Shown here: piece after piece, positions 50,746-62,326 of the stretch
Numbering within the stretch: the stretch's first letter is position 1
How the letters are laid out: each line of letters opens with the position of its first letter
Assembly (NCBI GenBank): GCA_001600095.1
Contig: BCIX01000002.1
Location: 2,046,001-2,110,000, forward strand
Length of the DNA: 64,000 nucleotides
Origin: Bullera alba
Taxonomy: Eukaryota; Basidiomycota; Tremellomycetes; Tremellales; Bulleraceae
Direction of reading: 5' to 3'
Made by a program: the position numbers and the translations under genes
The notes under the pieces: model-generated
Told to the model about the DNA's origin: nothing
Seen by the model: the letters and a program-made list of their open reading frames with translations, nothing else
The model's database searches: none

Positions 50746-52437
50746 TCACGACTCCTGCCCGTAGAAGTAGTTGATGAATGGGGCCAGTCTGCTCAGACCG
50801 ATATTGAACACCGGCGTGGTAGGGTTCTATGACACGCAATACACAGTCAGCTTCTGAGAGACCGAAGTTGCATCTAAGCCCACCAAACGGTTTTCCTTGT
50901 CCCCGATGACTTCCTCCCTGAGAACCTTCCAGCCCAGAGCGTTGGACCAGACTTCCCGCCTGACCGCCTGTCTCTCCTCTTCGCTCTTCCACCCTCCTTC
51001 GGGGGTAGTAGGCTTAACGGCCGGCAAGCCCTTGCTGGGGTCGAACTTCTTCCTGTTAGATTCGACGAGTGTAGGTGTGTGAACAGTGTGATGTTGAGCG
51101 ACGGACAGACCCGATAGGTTGTTACACGTATGATACAGGTCTGGGTGTTTACCGGGTTTGTCACGGAGTCCACCTCGTCCACCTGCTTCATTCTGCGCTG
51201 CGACCAGTGCAAACTCTTGTAATGCGACTGAGAAATGAGGTTATCAGCTGTACGTACATACACTTGATGGAGATAGCTCACCATTGTTGAATAGCTGATG
51301 CGAGGGCTCGACTTCCTGCTCCTCGGCCGGCCCTTCCTTCCGTAATAGGGCCTCCAGGACTGGTATCCCTCCGCCCACCCACCACGAATAACACCCATCC
51401 ACGAGTTTATTCGACCTTCCACGGAATCCGCCCGCCTCAATAGCCTCGCCCTGCATCATCACGCTCCAGCGTAGGGCTTCCTCAGAGTCGATCTTCTTGG
51501 GGAATTCAGTACCTAGTGACGATTCCCCGGTGGAGGGCTTGATGCTGTTCAAGAGAAAGTGGGAGTTGATAGCACATGAGGTGTAGCCCCCGTGAGCCTC
51601 GGCCATCGATGGGGACAAGTCTTCACTGGACGATAAGGGGAAAGTTGAGCAGGCGAAACCACCTTCATAGGTCTGACAAGCGGCGATGAAGCTGTCAACG
51701 TTGTGGAGTAGCTCAGGAGTGAGGAGGTCCAGTAGCGTAGCCACCACGAGCAGGCAGTATGTTCCTCTGTCAACTAGTCAGCTTGAAGCGTTGTTGATGC
51801 TGTGATAGTACTTACCTTACGTCCAGTTCTCCGCCTTGACAAACGACAAACCCGCCGTCGGGCCGCTTACACCTCATGAAGAAGTCGTAAGTCGCTTGTC
51901 TATGTTTCGCTAGGTCCTCCCATCCACCATCGGGACCGGAGTTTCCTACTATTGCCAACGAACATGTCGAGGCGTAAGTGGGCAGGAGGTGGGGTAACTG
52001 GGAGTTCGAGGCGCCGCCTGAAAAGCCGCCTGTCGGGTGTAAGAAAGCCTTGACCGTAGAGACGGCGCTGAAAGGGAAGGTTAGCTCAGATTGTCAAAAG
52101 AGAGACTAGCTTACCGAGTTCTGGTCTCCGGATCCACCGTCACTCCCAGAAGGTCCAAAGAGTGGAAGGACCAGAACACTAGCCATGGTTTACTGGCATC
52201 TAGCATGACATACCCACCGGGTAGCTTGAACAGAGATGACGATATGAAAGCATTATGCTCTCCCCGTCTTAGCACCGTTGGATTGACTGGACTGTCTATA
52301 GGAGTAGCCGTGGCGAGTAGAGCCGAGATGACTTGCTCTGTTTCTGCCTGCTCTTCGGAGGTCGGTGTTGGGTGAGAGTCGGTCGACGCTGCCTCATGCG
52401 GTAGGGAGAAGATCGAGGGGTGGAGCGTTGAAGTCAT
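50746..52437 (-). CDS. RAM1: Protein farnesyltransferase subunit beta
   Basis: Catalytic zinc-bearing subunit that farnesylates CaaX proteins such as Ras and mating pheromone. Five to six exons. Prenyltransferase repeats are visible: GGFSGGASNSQLPHLLPTYA, GGFVVCQGGELDVR followed by GTYC, and GGFACSTFPL...AEAHGGYTSC. The substrate/zinc site NKLVDGCYSWWVGG carries the Asp and Cys ligands, and YHTCNNLSGLSVAQH the His ligand. The C-terminal part after the zinc site has a Lys/Glu-rich insert (GGWKSEEERQAVRREV) and ends LAPFINYFYGQES. Final exon 50865-region to stop at 50746. The start is ATG at 52437 (MTSTLHPSIFSLPHE). Confidence 0.93.
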
Positions 52438-53238
52438 TTTCAGTGAGGTGTGCGATGGAGGTTGGATTGAAGAACTGATAACGATGTTCTACGTCGAGAT
52501 GTTCAGGTCATCACCATCCCTCCTGAAGTCGACCTGTGGTTGACCTGTGAGTGTGGACCCGGATTTGAGGAACAATAAGGACTCGAAGGACAACCAAGTT
52601 GACCGACCTCCACCTCGTGTTTCAGATAAAGTAGGCCCCCGTGAGGCAGATTTAGGTGCCTCAAGCGTGCAGCAAGCCTGCAAGCTGCACGGCCTCAGTG
52701 TCTCGGATCCGGCTTACCGATTTAACCGGATTCGAGGCACGGAACCAAATATCTTCTCTCGGCCTTGCTGTTGTGACGTTGTCCATGTCGAATCCACTAT
52801 ACAACTGCAGTTCTTGGGACAGCTTTGGGACTGGCTTGGACACTACAGACTCGCTTGTAGCCATCCAGCATCCGTGGACCGGTGATAGTGAGCACTCGTA
52901 TAGAACGAGACAGAACGACAAGGTCGGAAGGATCAGCCTGTCCTCCGCAAAGAGCTCGACTTCTAGACGAATTAGTACAGGTCGACCTTAAGCGATACAG
53001 CGAGGGACCCCACATATCGAAAATGTCTGTCGCTAGAAACGTATCCCGGCCGGCGGGTCAGCGAAGTGTGAGTCACAAGCGATAACAGATAAAACGTTGG
53101 TGGCGTGGACGGTGTCTGGAGAGTCGGGTGTGAAGGATTTGAGAAGCCGATGGGGGTGGTAGGAGATGTACATAAGGACGCGAGGGTAATATTGGTCCAA
53201 GCCAACTTCATCATCGTGTCCAGGCAGTTTCGTCAGCC
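52438..53238. promoter_or_regulatory. Long divergent intergenic region with clustered hairpins
   Basis: 800 bases between RAM1 (-) and the THEM6-like gene (+), the longest clean divergent gap outside the decayed island. Three perfect inverted repeats lie within 90 bases: TGAGGCA/TGCCTCA (52642-48 and 52657-63), GTGCAGC/GCTGCAC (52667-73 and 52684-90) and ATCCGG/CCGGAT (52707-12 and 52726-31); GCCTC/GAGGC (about 52692 and 52734) encloses the last. No protein-coding evidence. Confidence 0.5.
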
Positions 53239-54490
53239 ATGTCAATCATTGACGCTCTTGTCCAGATACCCACTGTGGTCATTTACGCGCTCAAGAGGAC
53301 ACTGGCGAGTGTGACTGATTCCTCGACGCCCCTGCTGCCCTTTGTGCCAAAGTCGAGTGAGTTTGGCAGACCAAGGGCGTGAGGCAAGCCACGACTGACT
53401 CCTGCTCCTAGTCAAGTTGTTCGTGCTCATCCTGCTCATCTTGCAATCGCCCTCATTCCCCTTCGCGTGGCATCTGCGAGTATGGAAGCTACCTCTGATA
53501 GCGTACTACAACGTCTGGACCAAAGGACCCAAAAAGTATCTCCAGAACTTTGAGAAGAGCAGTCAGAAGACGGGTGGTATTGCAACAGTGTCAAAGTTGA
53601 AGCGAATAGCATTCTTCGATGACTGCGATTACAATCTCCACCTTTCGAACTCGTGAGTGCGCTCATCCCTACTCGAGGTGCTCATACTGATATACGTTCG
53701 CTACAGGGCATATGCCAAGAACTTAGATGCCTCGAGAATGCAATGGTGCATGGAGGCCATGGCGCCAGCTTGGACATTGATGAACCTCGCTCTTGGGGGT
53801 AGTCACTATGTTTTCATCAAGGAGATCCCCATCTTATCGGAGTACACCATCGAGACGAGGATTGTCGGATGGGGCGAAAAGTGGTAGGTCTCACAGACGA
53901 AGTGTGTCCTTGGTATAATCTGACTGTCTCGTCATAGGCTATACCTCGCCTCGGAGTACATCATCTACCCCAAGAAGAAGTCTGGAGGCAAGGGCAAAGG
54001 CAAAGGAAAGGAAGAGCCCATTACCGCTATCCCGTCTCGAGTTGTTGAGTCGCAAACCATAATACCCTCCATATCCACCTCTGCCTCTGGATCCAACACC
54101 CCCGACAACATGGAAGACGCCAAGACTGTCGCCAACATCCGTTCGCGAGCGCCCAGGGATGACGGCGGCGTGGTTTGCGCTGTTGCTATCACGGAATACT
54201 GCTTCAAATTGGGTCGACAGACGATCCCGCCCAGAATAGCAATGCACTACTCAATGGTCTCGCAGGACCAGGCCAAGCGGGATCATGCGCTGAACCTGAT
54301 CGTTGGAACCAAGGACAAGGGTCGAAAATGGCTCAAGTCGGGCTGGAAGGACGAGGACAATGCTGATCTGATTGGAATGGAGATTGGCAAGACACCAGGG
54401 TCGGGAGAGGAGGAGCACCAAGTGGCGTCGTGGGTGGAGAAGACGATGAAGGGGATGGACAAGATGACAGAGGGTATTTCTGTATTGTAG
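53239..54490 (+). CDS. THEM6-like hotdog-fold (thioesterase-like) protein
   Basis: Four exons: 53239-53356 (MSIIDALVQIPTVVIYALKR), 53412 onward, about 53706-53884 and about 53939-54490. The protein opens with two hydrophobic stretches (IPTVVIYAL and KLFVLILLILQ) suggesting a membrane anchor. A 4HBT/hotdog motif follows: AFFDDCDYNLHLSNSAYAKN then LDASRMQWC, and later strands IPILSEYTIETRIVGWGEKW and LYLASEYIIYPKK. A Lys/Gly-rich insert (GGKGKGKGKEE) interrupts the fold after the third strand. Animal THEM6 and fungal relatives share this layout; thioesterase activity is unproven for the group. The stop at 54490 follows MDKMTEGISVL. Confidence 0.8.
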
Positions 54491-54846
54491 GCTGTGGCTA
54501 GATGCATGTGGATCAGGCTGAGCTAGAGCATACATTGTCACGAGCAGGAGAGAGTGCGGCGAGTTACCGGTCACCGCTCGCAGGGTGGTGTTTCAGGTTG
54601 AACGTTGCCAGGGGGCATTCTCGGCTGAAACGGTTGACTGGACTGCACGTGGACAGGGTGGGGGGCGAGCACGATGACTTACCATCTCTCCAACATCTCT
54701 CGATCCTCTTCATCTGTATCTGTTCTTTCTACCTCATAGACCTGGGACAGAGCATATATGATGGACTTGACGCACTCATCTCCGGCGTCCCCTAACCCTC
54801 CTTGCACTGCGGTGTACCTCATCCTGACAACTTTCCAACCGTGGTC
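54491..54846. other. Intergenic region
   Basis: 355 bases between two plus-strand genes; nothing recognised apart from the downstream leader. Confidence 0.4.
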
Positions 54847-57442
54847 ATGGCTTCGATACGAGGTATGCCCCTTCCTTCCTTCCTTCCTTCCTCACATACT
54901 ATGGGTCGGGCATGGGATCGACTGACCTGGAATACAGATACCTCAAGATACCCACGTATCTACCACGAGCAACTATCCCCTCTTCGACATCAACAGCGTG
55001 TTCCTCCGCGCTGTCCATCAAGAAACCTACACTGCAATCCCACACGGTCCGAGCGCCCTGTCGGATCTTGTACTGGGCGGGACGGCCCCGAAGATCACTT
55101 ACACCCTTCAACTCAGCTTCATCAACTCGAATACTGTACTACCTACAAGCACCGGTGACCTGCAAATGGGGGCTAGGGAAGAGCTGGAACCGTACAATCC
55201 TTCCACATCTCTAGCCTACGATCAGATTATCCATCAAGCGGAGGAAGAAGTCCAAGAGGAGCCAGAAGTCGACATCCCTCAAGACGAGTCTGTCCCAGAA
55301 GACCCATCGACTGCAATGATAGTCTACGGACCACCTCTATCACCTCTGATGACAAACTTTATGCCGCAGGTCTCTCGACAACCCAATCAAGACAGCCAAG
55401 CAGAAACCGAACTTCATCGCTTCCTTCAGAACTCAAGCAGTGTCAATTCTCCACTCTCGCCGGTGGATATATCTGAGATGGAAAGCAAGATAGGAACGCC
55501 GGTGCCAATGGAGATTGATGACGGTCTACTTCAGACTTTCGATTCCTCATTGTCACCTCTTGGTGATGGAGTACCTTACGGCGAACACATAGACCAAGCT
55601 GTATCACCATTCAGTACCTCAACCATACAATCAATCATCTCTTCGTCTCAACACCCCACTTCTTCCCCTGAATCAACCAGTACACTCACTCCCACGACGC
55701 CACAAGTCTCATCGCCTACATCACAGTCTCCCTTGCCGATTGATCTCACCTCTCCATCCTCCATCAGCAAGACCATCAAGCGCAAGGCATCTCAAGAATT
55801 GACACCGGACGTGATAGTCGATACATGCCCCAAGCCACCCCATCGACAGGTTGGACGAGTCGTCAAGTTCATCTTCCCTGACTCGTCGTATCCGCGATCC
55901 AAGAAGCGCAAGGAAGATTCAACGTACGAACAAACGACCACATCCATACCTTCCGCGGTTTTAGAAGAGCATCGACAACGGATGCCTGGAGCAAGTCAGG
56001 CTTCAGATGATGGAGCAGAGTGTTTACAGCCATTTGAGGAACCTCCATCACTTGCCAATATCGGCGACAAAGGCATAGACTCACAGTTGGATCAGGTGCG
56101 AGTGCCTAGGAAGCGAACATTGCATGAAGTGAGCTTGCAACTCTGTCGCTAATTTTATCGAAGCTCACACTTCGCATAGAGCATCGATTCCTCTGCGCAT
56201 CGAGTCTTGAAGCGACCTTTCCGACAGCCCAAAGTCGTTCTCAAACCCGCACCCTCGAGCCACGAACACCGACACAGCAGCCCTCCTAGCCTGTCGTCAA
56301 GTTATGGTAGCACCCACTCGAGGTCACCTTCCCCCGATCTCTCCCAGTCCCCTGCCAAGCGATCCAAGACAGTTCCGCAATCGTCGCCATCGTCATCGTC
56401 AATCAAAAAGAGTCCACTTCACACCCTCCGCAAGCCGTTCAAGACGCCAACAAGGACGCCCAAGGCCAGCCAGCCCCTCCATCAGAGTTCTTCGCCTAGC
56501 TCAAGCCAAACTGCCTTCAGTCTATCTTCACCGCACATCCATTCTGATGTACCAACGACTCCTTCCAGCTCCGTCTACCGCCCTTCGAGGCAGACTTCCG
56601 CTCCGACGAGACATCAAGTCAAGCTGAACAAGGTCAAGACCAGTACCCCGTTCGCCAAACAGACTGAGATAGCGGCGCTCGAAGCTCGAGTCCAGCTTCT
56701 CAAGGACGATACAGAGTGTTTGGCCAACGCATGGAAGGACGACGAGATCAGGGACATCACGGAAACTTGGCTCTCTGCCGGTCGTGAAGTCGTCGAGAGG
56801 ATCTACAAAGTCATGCCAGAGCCTGAACCGGCGGTACTCGCAGTGCAAATCGCTTTATCGGGTATCCACTCCCAAGGTCCCTCCGCGCTTCATGGCTCAG
56901 CTTTGAGGACCGGTGGGAGATTCTGGGAAGACGAGGCTGGTGAACTTAGTACCGAGCAGAAGGAATGGTTGGCCGCGGTGGAGAGAGACGACGAGGGACG
57001 TCCGATCGATCACCGAGGAGAGCTTTTGATCCATGAGGATGAGGATGATGATAGTGGAGACGATGTCCTGCAGGAGATCCTGAGAAAGGAAATGCGACTG
57101 GCGGTTCAGAGGGCGAAGAGCTCGAGTGGAAGATTGAGATCGGTGGTTGATACAGATGGGTGAGATCGTGCTTCCCTAGAGAACGGCTGAGAGGAAGTTC
57201 CACTGACTCTGACCACAGGAACTACAACTCTCAAGTTGAATCACCACGAGAGTGAGCTCTATAATCTCCAGGAGGCTTTCATAAGCTGACATATCATTCT
57301 CAGATCCGAGTCTCCGGAAGACAGCGACCGTCGTGCCGATACCCCGGACATGACGGCGTGGAATTACGGAACGATGATGTTGCTACTGGGCACTGACCCC
57401 GCGATCCTCGGGTGGAGCATTGTCGACGAGGAGTGGGCATGA
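54847..57442 (+). CDS. Sfr1/Mei5-like Rad51/Dmc1 mediator
   Basis: Probable partner of Swi5/Sae3 in stabilising Rad51/Dmc1 filaments. Exon 1 (54847-54862, MASIR plus one base) joins at 54948 (THVSTTSNYPLFDINSV) by phase; the intron carries a (CTTC)n microsatellite. Long Ser/Pro/Thr-rich disordered sequence fills 55.2-56.6 kb and contains basic patches (KTIKRKASQ, PRSKKRKED). The C-terminal part is the recognisable one: a helix EIAALEARVQLLKDDTECLA, then ITETWLSAGREVVERIYKVM, and at the end WNYGTMMLLLGTDPAILGWS followed by IVDEEW, which fits the Mei5/Sfr1 C-terminal pattern. Last two introns are at 57164-57220 and 57252-57302. A remote family match only; a GYF/centromere protein was considered less likely. 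Confidence 0.62.
54875..54892 (+). repeat. (CTTC)n microsatellite in intron 1
   Basis: Four to five CTTC units inside the first intron of the Sfr1-like gene. Confidence 0.8.
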
Positions 57443-57685
57443 TCCGGCGGGCCGGTGTTGGGCAGAATGGCTGATCGATAGAGGCGGCAAGCATTGAAGA
57501 GGATTGTATTCGGACAGAAATCGTCGCATTATCATAGATCGATGCGATGCATCATATGCAGTATAGAGAAAGCATGGCTTGCCCTGATGTACCATCGCAG
57601 TACCCAACCCAGGTCAAGCTCGAAGCTAGTCAAACCTTTGGCAAGTACCGTCTTAACTGTCTGTCACAAGCCTCGACTCCACGCT

Positions 57686-60600
57686 CTACGTGGTCTTCTT
57701 CTTTCCCTTGGCCTTGACGACCCTGAACCCGGCATCCTCGCTCTTCTTGGGGACGCTCTTGACCACGTCGGCCAGACTGCCACTGGTCTTACTTCCCCAA
57801 GAGGCGTTACCTCCGCTAGCACCCTTTGGCCTGGCCGCATCTGCTTTACGCTTGGTGAAGAAGTCTTGGGCGAATCGCCTTCCGTCTAGGGTGGACGAGT
57901 TGGCGTAAACCGAGTCGGAGATGATTTCCAGGACTTCAGGCCTGGATGACGCCGGGGGGTCAATGGGGAATGTGAGCAGCATCTGGATGAAATCGTCGAC
58001 TGGAGCGATAGATGTCAGGGGTGATGTGCCAAAATGCTAGACAAACGAACGAGCTGACTCACCATTCACGTTGAGACCAGTGAGGGCACCCTTGGTCCAC
58101 TTGATGAACTCGACAGAAGGTCCGGACTCTTCTGAGCCGTTCGATTTGCTGACGACTTTTGCGGCCGAAGGCGACGAGGCGGTGGAGGGTCGAGAACCCG
58201 TGATGATCGAAGAGAGGGGTTTGGCAACCGGCGTAGAAACTGCTCGGGGAGTGGCTGTCGCCGCGGCCGCGGGGGAGGGCTTGGCTCCGACGGTGGTCCA
58301 GCCTGCTCCAGGAGGTGGCTGCGAGATCTATATACACAATCAGCTGGACCCTAACAAACACGCTCCCACCGGCACTTACCGCTGCGAGATCGGCATAACC
58401 TCGCTTGGACTGGCCGACAGCAGAAGCAGCGGGTCCAGCAGCCGCTTTTGCTGCTGCAGCAGCCTTCAGTCTCCTCTTCTCTTCCTCCTCCTGAATCTGC
58501 TTCATCGTCTTCTTTGGCGCGGCGGCATCGCCTCCTCCCCACACTGGAGCGGCAGGGCTCGAAATGGAGGGCGAGCTGACAGCGGTGTTTCGCGTACCGG
58601 AAGACGGCAATCCCCACGACATGCTAGTCGGAATTGACTCTTCCTTCTCGCTGGCGGGAACCAGGCTGGGCGATGGAGCGGCAGCTCGGGCCAGAGCCGC
58701 TTTCCTCTGCTCGGCGCGCTTGGCCTCGGCTTCTTGGATCTCTCGGAGAGATGGGCCAGCGGACGCAGTTCGGCCGTCTTTGTCGCCTTGCGCCCATGGA
58801 GCGGGTCGTGGCGTGGTCGTCGCTTTCTCAGGAGTGGCCACCGGAGTGGACTCTGCGGCAACGGAGACTGCCTGCTTGGCGGGCGCGGAGGTTAGGGCCG
58901 TGGGCGCTTTGGCTGCGGCGGCAGGGGTAGGACCGGCAATCGACGACTTGCGGCTGGGAGGGTTGGAAGACACTGGCGTGGCAAGAGAAGGGACCTGTCC
59001 CCAAGCAGATACTGGCGCCTTGCTTGGTGTTGGGGTGGGAGCAGGAGATGGAGATCGTGGGGCCTCCTCCTCTTCTTCTTCCACCTCAGGTTCAGCTTCA
59101 GCTGTCACCTCGTCCTCATACTCCTGCTCGTAGCTGTTCTCAGCGTAATGCTCCTCCTCTGCCACCTCGTTGACAGCCTCTGCGACGTGTGGCTCCTGAG
59201 TGTGCTCGAACTCCTCGACTCCACTGTGGGTACCGTCAACAGCTTGTTCGATCTGGCTCTCCTCCTGGGGAACGGAAGAGGGGAAGTAGCTCTGGCCGGC
59301 CTGAGAAGCGTTTGTTGGCTCGAGCATCTGCTCGTATTGCTGGAACGATTGTTGTTGCTGCTGCTGCTGTTGTTGTTGCTGCTGCTGCTCGTAGTACTGC
59401 GTTGGCGGCTGGATAGGCTGCTGCTGTTGCATTGGAACTTGACCCCATGGCTGTTGGTGCTGTTGCTGGGGTGGTTGACTCGGTTGAACACCCCATGGCG
59501 AAGGTGGGATGGCTCCAACTCCAACAGAAGGCGAGAAGAAGTCGTTTCGAGGGTCCCGCGGGATATGGTTTCCGACCGCGGGGGAGTAGAGGGGTTGCTG
59601 GGGTGGACCCTGGCTGTGGGCGTAGTTGAGAGGTGCAGAGCCAATAGGCGAAGGCAGGCCAACAGATCCGAAGGAGGTGAGACGAGAGGTGATGTTTTGA
59701 GGACCTGGCGATGCCCATGCCTGGGAAGGCGAGGCCATGTAAGATCCAGCGGGGGAAGGGATTTGACCCAAGAAGGGGTGAGCGGCTTGGAATTGGTTAG
59801 GAATTCCAGCTCGATCCGGCAAGTATTGGTTGAACATCGGTTGCAGCGGTTGAGGGGTGATTCGCTGGTCGGCGGCCGAGGGAGTGCCGAGACCGACATC
59901 GCGGAAGTTGTCGTTCAGAAGATTTACGTTGGGCTGGGGGACGGATTGCTGCAATGCAGCCATGGGGATTGGCAAGTTGGGAGGAAGGGTACGAGGTCGG
60001 ACATGAGACAAGAATGGCTGCACACCATTACCCGTCGCGGTCTTGAGTTCGGCGAGGGTGTGGAACGATGACTCGGAGGCTCGTCGGAGAGGCAGATCGT
60101 CGGTGAAGTAGGCGTGGGAGTACCAATCGTGCATTTGCTTTCCGGTGAATGGTCCTATGGACCAGTCAGCTTGTACCCATCATGGGATTAGACCAGCTCA
60201 CCTTGCTCCTGACTATTTGGGTCACGGTAGTACCACTCGACCTCGGATAGATCTTCCTTCTCCTGGGACTGCGCTGGTGTCTGCGGTGCCTCCTGCAAGG
60301 GCGCAGCGAGCTGAGGTACGTCGCCAGTGACATCATCCACAGTGGCATCACGCTCTGGGACCGGAGTGTCGGGCGCAACAGGTGCGACAGACTCGGTGCG
60401 ATTCTCAGCCAGATTGACGGGGAGACTGATGCTGGTAGGCTACATCACGTTATCAGCTGGAGCTCAAACTTCGAGTGAGAGATACACTCACCCTATCCTG
60501 CTCGGACCCGACATTCGCCGCCATTCTCCACTTCTTCTGACCTGTTCCCCAACCGGGTCCACCTCCATTGCCATACACCTCCTTTTCCTTCTCCTTCACT

Positions 60601-61739
60601 TCCCCCTTCTCGTTCCACCCATTGGACTGGGCTGCGATAGCTGGGTCGAGGGGAGATAGCTGGGGTTGAGCGGCATTGATTTGAGAGGTCGGGATGGTCA
60701 GAGCGGAGCTCGCAGGAGCGGCAGGGCCGCCTCCGAAACCAAGAACGCCCTCAAAATTGCCAGAAGCCGTCTTGCTAGATCGCCAGGCTAATGAAGAGGA
60801 ACGTTAGCCCATTATTAGATGTGATGTGTCCCGGAGCGCACCTGTGGGATCTCCGCTTTCCGTCCTTCGACCGCCGATTCGCCTGCCAACACCGCCAAAG
60901 CCACCGCCGAGAGCGCCTGGAGCTCTCCCCTCGCCGATAGGCCCAGAGCCAATCACTCCACTGCCAATGGAGCCGATCTTTCCGCTGCCAACGCTGCCAA
61001 AAGCGCCTCCTTCTCCTCTTCCAAAGCCGCCAAATGCCCCAGCTCCACTTCGTGTTCCGACCGGCGCCACGGAGTCTTTGATCCCAGTTGAGTTGCCAAG
61101 GGTTCTTCGAGGCGCGGAACTCGTCACCACGACCGGATCGTTGGGCGTCGCGATAGCTCCGGGTCGTCGAACAGGAGCTGGCGGGTGGATCGATGTGCTG
61201 AGAAGCTAAAAAGAGGGTCATAGCGTCAGCCATCATCACAGTCTATAGTCATTAGGACTCACCTTCTTCTCGATCTCATTCAGATCCCTCAACCCTATAG
61301 GCTTGACAAGAGTCTTGCTGACGAGAACACCTGCATCGACAAGATCGACAAACTCGATTGGCAGCTTTTTGACCTTGTCCTCATCCCACAAGCCCAAGAT
61401 CTGCTCCCTGCTGTATCTGAACGGGTGAGGCTTTTGCTCCGACGACCCGTTGGCCTCCTGATAGGGGAAGTAGGACGAGTCGTTGGTGACGCCCGGGGAT
61501 GCAGGAGTATGCGTCGCACGGGAGTAGCTCAGAGTGTGCGAGGGTGCTGAACCGTAGGTGTTGTTCGAGCCGTTCAGGTTTGACAATGCCGGGAACGGTT
61601 GACTGGCCTGTTGGTTGGCGACCGTGTTGCCCGAAGTCTGGTTGGACTTGGTGTTCGGTGCTGTCTCCGTCGTAGGCGTGAGCGATGTGCCGGATGGCTT
61701 GATCGGCTTGACCCATTGAGGTGCAAAGTGGATAGACAT
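57686..61739 (-). CDS. GYF-domain protein, GIGYF/Smy2/Syh1 type
   Basis: GYF proteins bind PPGPhi proline motifs and act in translational repression, mRNA decay and ER-Golgi traffic. Exon 1 (61739-61263) has the conserved N-terminal helix YSREQILGLWDEDKVKKLPI. Exon 2 is Gly/Arg-rich (GGFGRGEGGAFGSVGSGKIG). The GYF domain spans an intron: EVEWYYRDPNSQEQ then GPFTGKQMHDWYSHAYFTDD and LPLRRA (about 60230-60080). A Pro/Gln-rich region with a run of about 13 Gln follows (near 59350-59390), then Ala/Pro/Ser-rich sequence and a charged helix KKTMKQIQEEEEKRRLKAAA. The C-terminal domain (FVEFIKWTKGALTGLNVNVD, MLLTFPIDP, VLEIISDSVYANSSTLDGRR) is the GIGYF C-terminal domain. The stop is at 57686 after KAKGKKKTT. 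About eight exons. Confidence 0.9.
59340..59400 (-). repeat. Polyglutamine (CAG/CAA) tract
   Basis: Imperfect CTG/TTG run on the plus strand, coding Gln on the minus strand within the GYF-protein gene. Mixed CAG and CAA codons. Confidence 0.85.
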
Positions 61740-62326
61740 CTGAGCACAAGTCAGCGAAACGGTCTACATTACGCGGTATGGCGTTTCAAAAAAGTTTGAA
61801 CAACGCGACGAGATGTGGTCGTTGGACCGAGATTAACTGACCTTGTGATGATGGTTGGAGTAGTCTCAAATGTGCGTTCGTGTGTTGTGAGGGTTGCTGC
61901 TGATGACTGTGAATGCCTTGATGCTGAATGCGTTGAAGTATGCGCTATGTGGATGTCCTACACTACAGTTGAGCATCCGGCTCGGAGGTGCAGTGAAACC
62001 GCGACATTAGCTGGGTGGCAGCACTGAGTGAGAGGAGGAGGCGCGGAATCAAAAAACCTTGTAATGTGACGGTGTTATTCGGGATTTGATCATTCGAGGC
62101 GGAGGCGGAGATGGCCGCACTCGATCGCACCCAGTCCCAAGATTTCGCTGCAAGCTCTGTTCTACATCCTCGGTCACCATCTAACCGCATCATCGATCGT
62201 CAACAAACTCGATCGGCCTCATCCACACACTTCAGAGGCGCATCAGCATACATCCTAGGCAGGCTTATCCATAGTGTATCGGGAAGCCACGGCCGGACAC
62301 CGATGGTATACCGCTCGAGCTAGGCA
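61740..62326. promoter_or_regulatory. Divergent promoter region GYF protein / ketopantoate reductase
   Basis: 587 bases. An open frame from ATG 62111 to TAG 62321-62323 (70 codons) ends four bases before the proposed start of the reductase and may be an upstream ORF or an unrecognised 5' exon. Confidence 0.45.

Noticed and set aside
52560..52760. tRNA or snRNA gene in the hairpin cluster
   Set aside because: No cloverleaf with box A and box B, no T-loop GTTCRANNC, and no Sm-type site; left as an unassigned structured region.
59148..60071. Leu-rich 307-codon frame antisense to the GYF protein
   Set aside because: The poly-Leu stretch is simply the complement of the polyglutamine tract.
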